From Bacteroidales bacterium (GTDB taxonomy: Bacteria; Bacteroidota; Bacteroidia; Bacteroidales; Muribaculaceae): a stretch of 17,959 bases of DNA. The DNA lies in the NCBI GenBank assembly GCA_004552395.1, contig SFOK01000027.1, forward strand, positions 1-17,959. The letters are read 5' to 3'. A model generated the notes under the pieces. That model was not told the origin of the DNA and ran no database searches. It worked only from the letters and a program-made list of their open reading frames with translations. Of this stretch, positions 15,602 through 17,959 are shown one piece after another (position 1 is the stretch's first letter; every line of letters starts with the position of its first letter). Made by a program: the position numbers and the translations under genes.

Positions 15602-16661
15602 TAAGAGACCGAGATTTTCAATCGTGATCCCCGTCTACAACGGAGGTCGCTCCATGAGCCGGTCACTCAGGTCGGTGCTCGGTCAGGACTTTCAGGATTT
15701 CGAGGTTCTGGTTGTCGACGACGGATCGACGGACAATACCGCGGCGATAGCCCGCGAATGGAGCCGTAAGGACCGCCGCATCTCTCTCTTGCAGCATGAG
15801 CGCAACCTCGGGCTGTCGGCAGGTCGAGTCAGCGGCATCAAAGCCGCAACAGGGGAATATGTGGGCTTCATCGACTGCGGCGACACGATAGAACCCGGCG
15901 TCTTGAGTGCTCTTGACCGCAGAATCTGCAGCGGCGGCTTCGATGTAGTAACCGGGAATATATATCTGTCTTTCAGGAAATTGCACCGCAAATATCCTTA
16001 CATCAACCGGGCACTTGCCTATATCGAGAGACCGCAACCGGGCGAAGAAGGGTATAATTATTCACTGCTGAAGCTGATGCTTCGGGGAGATTTCTCCACA
16101 TCAGTTTTCGACAAATTCTACCGCCGCGACTTTCTTACCGGCCATCCGCTCATTCCTGTAGAATGGTTCTGCGGCGAAGATTTCGACTTCAGTGTGCACT
16201 ATATTCCTTTGGCCGCTTCGGTGCTCGAAACAGATATTTTCATCTATAATTGGGAGTTCTCCGGTCTTGACAGCAAATATTACGTCGACTGCTGGGATCA
16301 GTATGAGAAAAGTATTTCTTACGCCATTGAGAGAATTCACGAACTTTTCGCCCCCGATCCTGAAAAGGAAGCAGAGTCGCTGCGCTGTCTGGCTCACCGC
16401 TATCATAACGCGCTGATATCCGGGACCGTGCACCGCTCCTTCTGGAGCTGCCGAAGAAGCCGCAAACGCATATTCCTGACCGGGGTGGCTGAGCGTTCAG
16501 CCGTCTTCGCCCGACTGAAAAATTTTATCCCGGAACTGAGCGGATGCAAATCGAGCAGAGAGATAACAGAGTGCGTTTTGAAAAATTCACGCCGCCACGC
16601 CCGGCGGCACCGCAAATCGCTGATTGCCACCCGCTTGCTCTCCGCCCTGTTCGGCGGCTGA
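15588..16661 (+). CDS. family 2 glycosyltransferase (second of pair)
   Basis: This is a 357-residue GT-A-fold enzyme. The domain begins FSIVIPVYNGGRSMSRSLRS (10-29), has the nucleotide-binding VVDDGSTDN (42-50), the NLGLSAGR stretch around residues 73-80, and a metal motif FIDCGD (94-99) in which the usual DSDD is DCGD; DxGD variants are known in active members. Later come WFCGEDFDF, the expected acidic ED pair near the acceptor site, and a very basic C-terminus (RRHARRHRKS) that may sit at the membrane surface. It starts 14 bp inside the first glycosyltransferase, at a junction almost identical to the dnaJ overlap. The two glycosyltransferases differ widely beyond shared fold motifs. It is the last gene of the grpE-dnaJ row and converges with the metal exporter 33 bp away. 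The substrate is unknown. Confidence 0.9.
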   Translation: MPKSDKRPRFSIVIPVYNGGRSMSRSLRSVLGQDFQDFEVLVVDDGSTDNTAAIAREWSRKDRRISLLQHERNLGLSAGRVSGIKAATGEYVGFIDCGDTIEPGVLSALDRRICSGGFDVVTGNIYLSFRKLHRKYPYINRALAYIERPQPGEEGYNYSLLKLMLRGDFSTSVFDKFYRRDFLTGHPLIPVEWFCGEDFDFSVHYIPLAASVLETDIFIYNWEFSGLDSKYYVDCWDQYEKSISYAIERIHELFAPDPEKEAESLRCLAHRYHNALISGTVHRSFWSCRRSRKRIFLTGVAERSAVFARLKNFIPELSGCKSSREITECVLKNSRRHARRHRKSLIATRLLSALFGG

Positions 16662-16670
16662 AAAATTCTT

Positions 16671-16702
16671 GCCGACCGCTAAAAATCCGGCTTTTTATTT
16701 TT
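16671..16702 (+). terminator. weak rho-independent terminator after the glycosyltransferases
   Basis: GCCG (16671-16674) can pair with CGGC (16688-16691), followed at once by TTTTTATTTTT (16692-16702). The stem is only four base pairs with a 13-base loop, though a second stem, CGGCGGC with GCCGaCCG (16652-16678), could help. The T run overlaps the stop of the convergent exporter gene. Confidence 0.3.
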
Positions 16703-17666
16703 CCGAAACCTGTTTATTTCCGGAAACCGATTTACTATCCAAAGACGGCTTCTCTTTGACCGGCTCGAGGTGTATGCTGACGATAGTTTTCGGACCGAGA
16801 AGAGCTTTGATGCGGCGCTCTACCGCCGTGGCAGTATCGTGAGCCTTAGCCAGGGGCGTGTCGCCTTTCATGCGCATATGGAGTTCTACGGCGCTGTAGT
16901 TGCCTATGCGACGAGTGCGCAGATGATGCGGATCGCTCACCTCGGGAAATTCGCCTATAGCGTTGATAATCTGCTGCTCAGTATCTTCGGGCAGCGAGAC
17001 CTCCATGAGCTCGTCGAAACAGGGCTTGGCGAGCTGCACGGCGACCTTGCATATGAAAAAGCTAACCACCACAGCCGCTATCGGGTCGAGGATGATCCAT
17101 TCTTTGCCAAGAAGGATGGCGCCACCGATGCCCACAGCCGTGCCTACGGAAGAGAACACATCGCTGCGGTGATGCCACGCGTTGGCAATTAGCGCTTTGG
17201 ACTCAAGGCGTCGGCTCGACCGGATCGTGTAGTGATATAGAGCCTCCTTGAAGAGGATAGAGGCCACAGCCGCCCAGAAAGCGATCATGCCCGGCTTCTC
17301 GAGCGTCTCGCCCTTCACAACCACACGATAGATCTCCCCGGCACCGTTCCAGAAAACGCCGAGGCCCACACCGAGCAGGATAAGCCCTATGATGAGAGTG
17401 GCCAGCGTCTCGTATTTGCCGTGGCCGTAGTCGTGGGTCTTGTCCTGAGGCTTGTTGGAGATCCTCACGAAGAGAACCACAATGATGTCGGTGATGAAGT
17501 CCGAGAGCGAATGGATGGCATCGGCGATCATGGCCGCCGAATGGCCGAGCAGACCCGCTACGAACTTGACCACCACGAGCAGGGCGTTTACGGCCGAGCC
17601 CACGAATGTGACTTTGTATATCTCTTTGGCCCTGAGCTGATCAGACGACGAGTTATTACCCTCCAT
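16695..17666 (-). CDS. cation diffusion facilitator metal exporter
   Basis: This is a 323-residue inner-membrane antiporter that uses the proton gradient to export a divalent metal, most likely zinc or a related ion. The ATG at 17666 was chosen over 17723 because the longer form would cover the -7 box and adds residues unlike the family. Six hydrophobic segments are visible. The transport site is HxxxD in TM2 (H52, D56 in ADAIHSLSDFITD) and HxxxD in TM5 (H165, D169 in WHHRSD), the HD/HD arrangement associated with zinc-selective members. The conserved cytoplasmic loop DYGHGKYETLA is present. The C-terminal ferredoxin-like domain, with DELMEVSLPEDTE and later SIHLEP, is complete. It stands alone on the minus strand with its own promoter. 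Confidence 0.94.
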   Translation of the reverse strand: MEGNNSSSDQLRAKEIYKVTFVGSAVNALLVVVKFVAGLLGHSAAMIADAIHSLSDFITDIIVVLFVRISNKPQDKTHDYGHGKYETLATLIIGLILLGVGLGVFWNGAGEIYRVVVKGETLEKPGMIAFWAAVASILFKEALYHYTIRSSRRLESKALIANAWHHRSDVFSSVGTAVGIGGAILLGKEWIILDPIAAVVVSFFICKVAVQLAKPCFDELMEVSLPEDTEQQIINAIGEFPEVSDPHHLRTRRIGNYSAVELHMRMKGDTPLAKAHDTATAVERRIKALLGPKTIVSIHLEPVKEKPSLDSKSVSGNKQVSEK

Positions 17667-17679
17667 GACATTTACATTT

Positions 17680-17690
17680 TTTACAGTAAA
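17680..17690. promoter_or_regulatory. palindrome at the exporter transcription start
   Basis: TTTAC-a-GTAAA is a perfect 11-bp palindrome next to the predicted start site, and another TTTAC half-site lies at 17671-17675. The position would suit a metal-responsive repressor; no regulator gene is in the window. AT-rich palindromes this short also occur by chance. Confidence 0.3.
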
Positions 17691-17698
17691 CGGGAACG

Positions 17699-17706
17699 CA
17701 AAGGTA
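17699..17706 (-). promoter_or_regulatory. -7 promoter box for the metal exporter
   Basis: The minus strand reads TACCTTTG, a perfect TAnnTTTG box. The start site would be near 17692-17695, giving a leader of about 27 nt. No -33 TTTG was found at the normal distance. Confidence 0.55.
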
Positions 17707-17766
17707 ACAACAATATCCGGCATAACGGTTCACTTCCCCGAAAAAATCTTCCGCCGCCCCCAAAAT

Positions 17767-17799
17767 CTGACCTCAATCCGACCCTAATCAGACCTCAAT
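17767..17799. repeat. three 11-bp phased direct repeats
   Basis: CTGACCTCAAT, CCGACCCTAAT and CAGACCTCAAT follow each other without gaps. The invariant positions are C.GACC..AAT. The spacing is one helical turn, so all copies face the same side. They lie about 75-105 bp upstream of the expected exporter start site, or in front of a gene beyond the right edge. Confidence 0.6.
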
Positions 17800-17959
17800 T
17801 AAGCGAGTTCTGCCTTGGCGGAGCGGAGCTGAGTTGCATAAATCGGAAAAATTAGATAATTTTAAGCCCGCAATCCGAAGCGGAAAGCAGCACCTCTATT
17901 ACGGCTCGGCTCCCATCTAACTGACCGGAAACTCCTCCCCCTTCTCTCACTGCCCGGCG

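Larger units (their letters stand above)
17667..17959. other. gene-free right end of the window
   Basis: No convincing gene was found here. It holds the exporter promoter, the palindrome at 17680-17690 and the 11-bp repeats at 17767-17799. The open frames that cross it are short, lack family motifs and mostly run antisense to the exporter. Confidence 0.5.

Noticed and set aside
15588..16661. Loss of activity in the second glycosyltransferase because DSDD is replaced by DCGD
   Set aside because: DxGD variants occur in intact family 2 enzymes and the other acidic motifs are present, so inactivation is not supported.

Overview
The window looks like a piece of chromosome from a member of the Bacteroidales, and the overall gene style suggests a Muribaculaceae-like gut commensal; the family-level placement is inference. 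The evidence is: start-proximal boxes matching the Bacteroidetes -7 consensus TAnnTTTG instead of E. coli-type -10 boxes, no clear Shine-Dalgarno sites, an IspE beginning with the Bacteroidetes-type stretch NAKINLGLNVV, a very large YfaS/Bacteroides-type alpha-2-macroglobulin, and an ECF sigma factor followed by the KIG...GLTVP.SDF type of single-pass membrane protein. The DNA is GC-rich in genes, with AT-rich promoter patches. No rRNA, tRNA, IS element, phage gene or CRISPR array was seen.

Layout. (1) 1-1768, plus strand: a possible gene tail, then a polytopic GT-C-like membrane protein. (2) 9766-1846, minus strand: an ECF sigma factor, a single-pass acidic membrane protein in the position of an anti-sigma factor, a small exported Spy/CpxP-like protein with an LTxxQ motif, and a 1949-residue exported alpha-2-macroglobulin-like protein that has no thioester motif. 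Together they read as a possible envelope-stress or envelope-defence block. (3) 11299-9938, minus strand: a MATE-family exporter, divergent from ispE. The shared 162-bp spacer holds two perfect -7 boxes, one almost touching the ispE start codon and the other inside a strong inverted repeat. (4) 11462-12328: ispE of the MEP isoprenoid pathway. (5) 12658-16661, plus strand: grpE and dnaJ, followed without any gap by two family-2 glycosyltransferases. dnaJ overlaps the first glycosyltransferase by 17 bp and the first overlaps the second by 14 bp, and the two overlaps have almost the same sequence. (6) 17666-16695, minus strand: a cation diffusion facilitator metal exporter.

The spacers are more structured than usual. 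Related short GC-rich repeat words recur between sigma and its partner gene (9088-9168) and between ispE and grpE (12375-12437), and an 11-bp phased triplet lies upstream of the metal exporter (17767-17799). No single undescribed system is proven here. The best candidates for follow-up are the duplicated gene-overlap junction that couples dnaJ to the glycosyltransferases, the sigma/Spy-like/macroglobulin block, and the intergenic repeat family.
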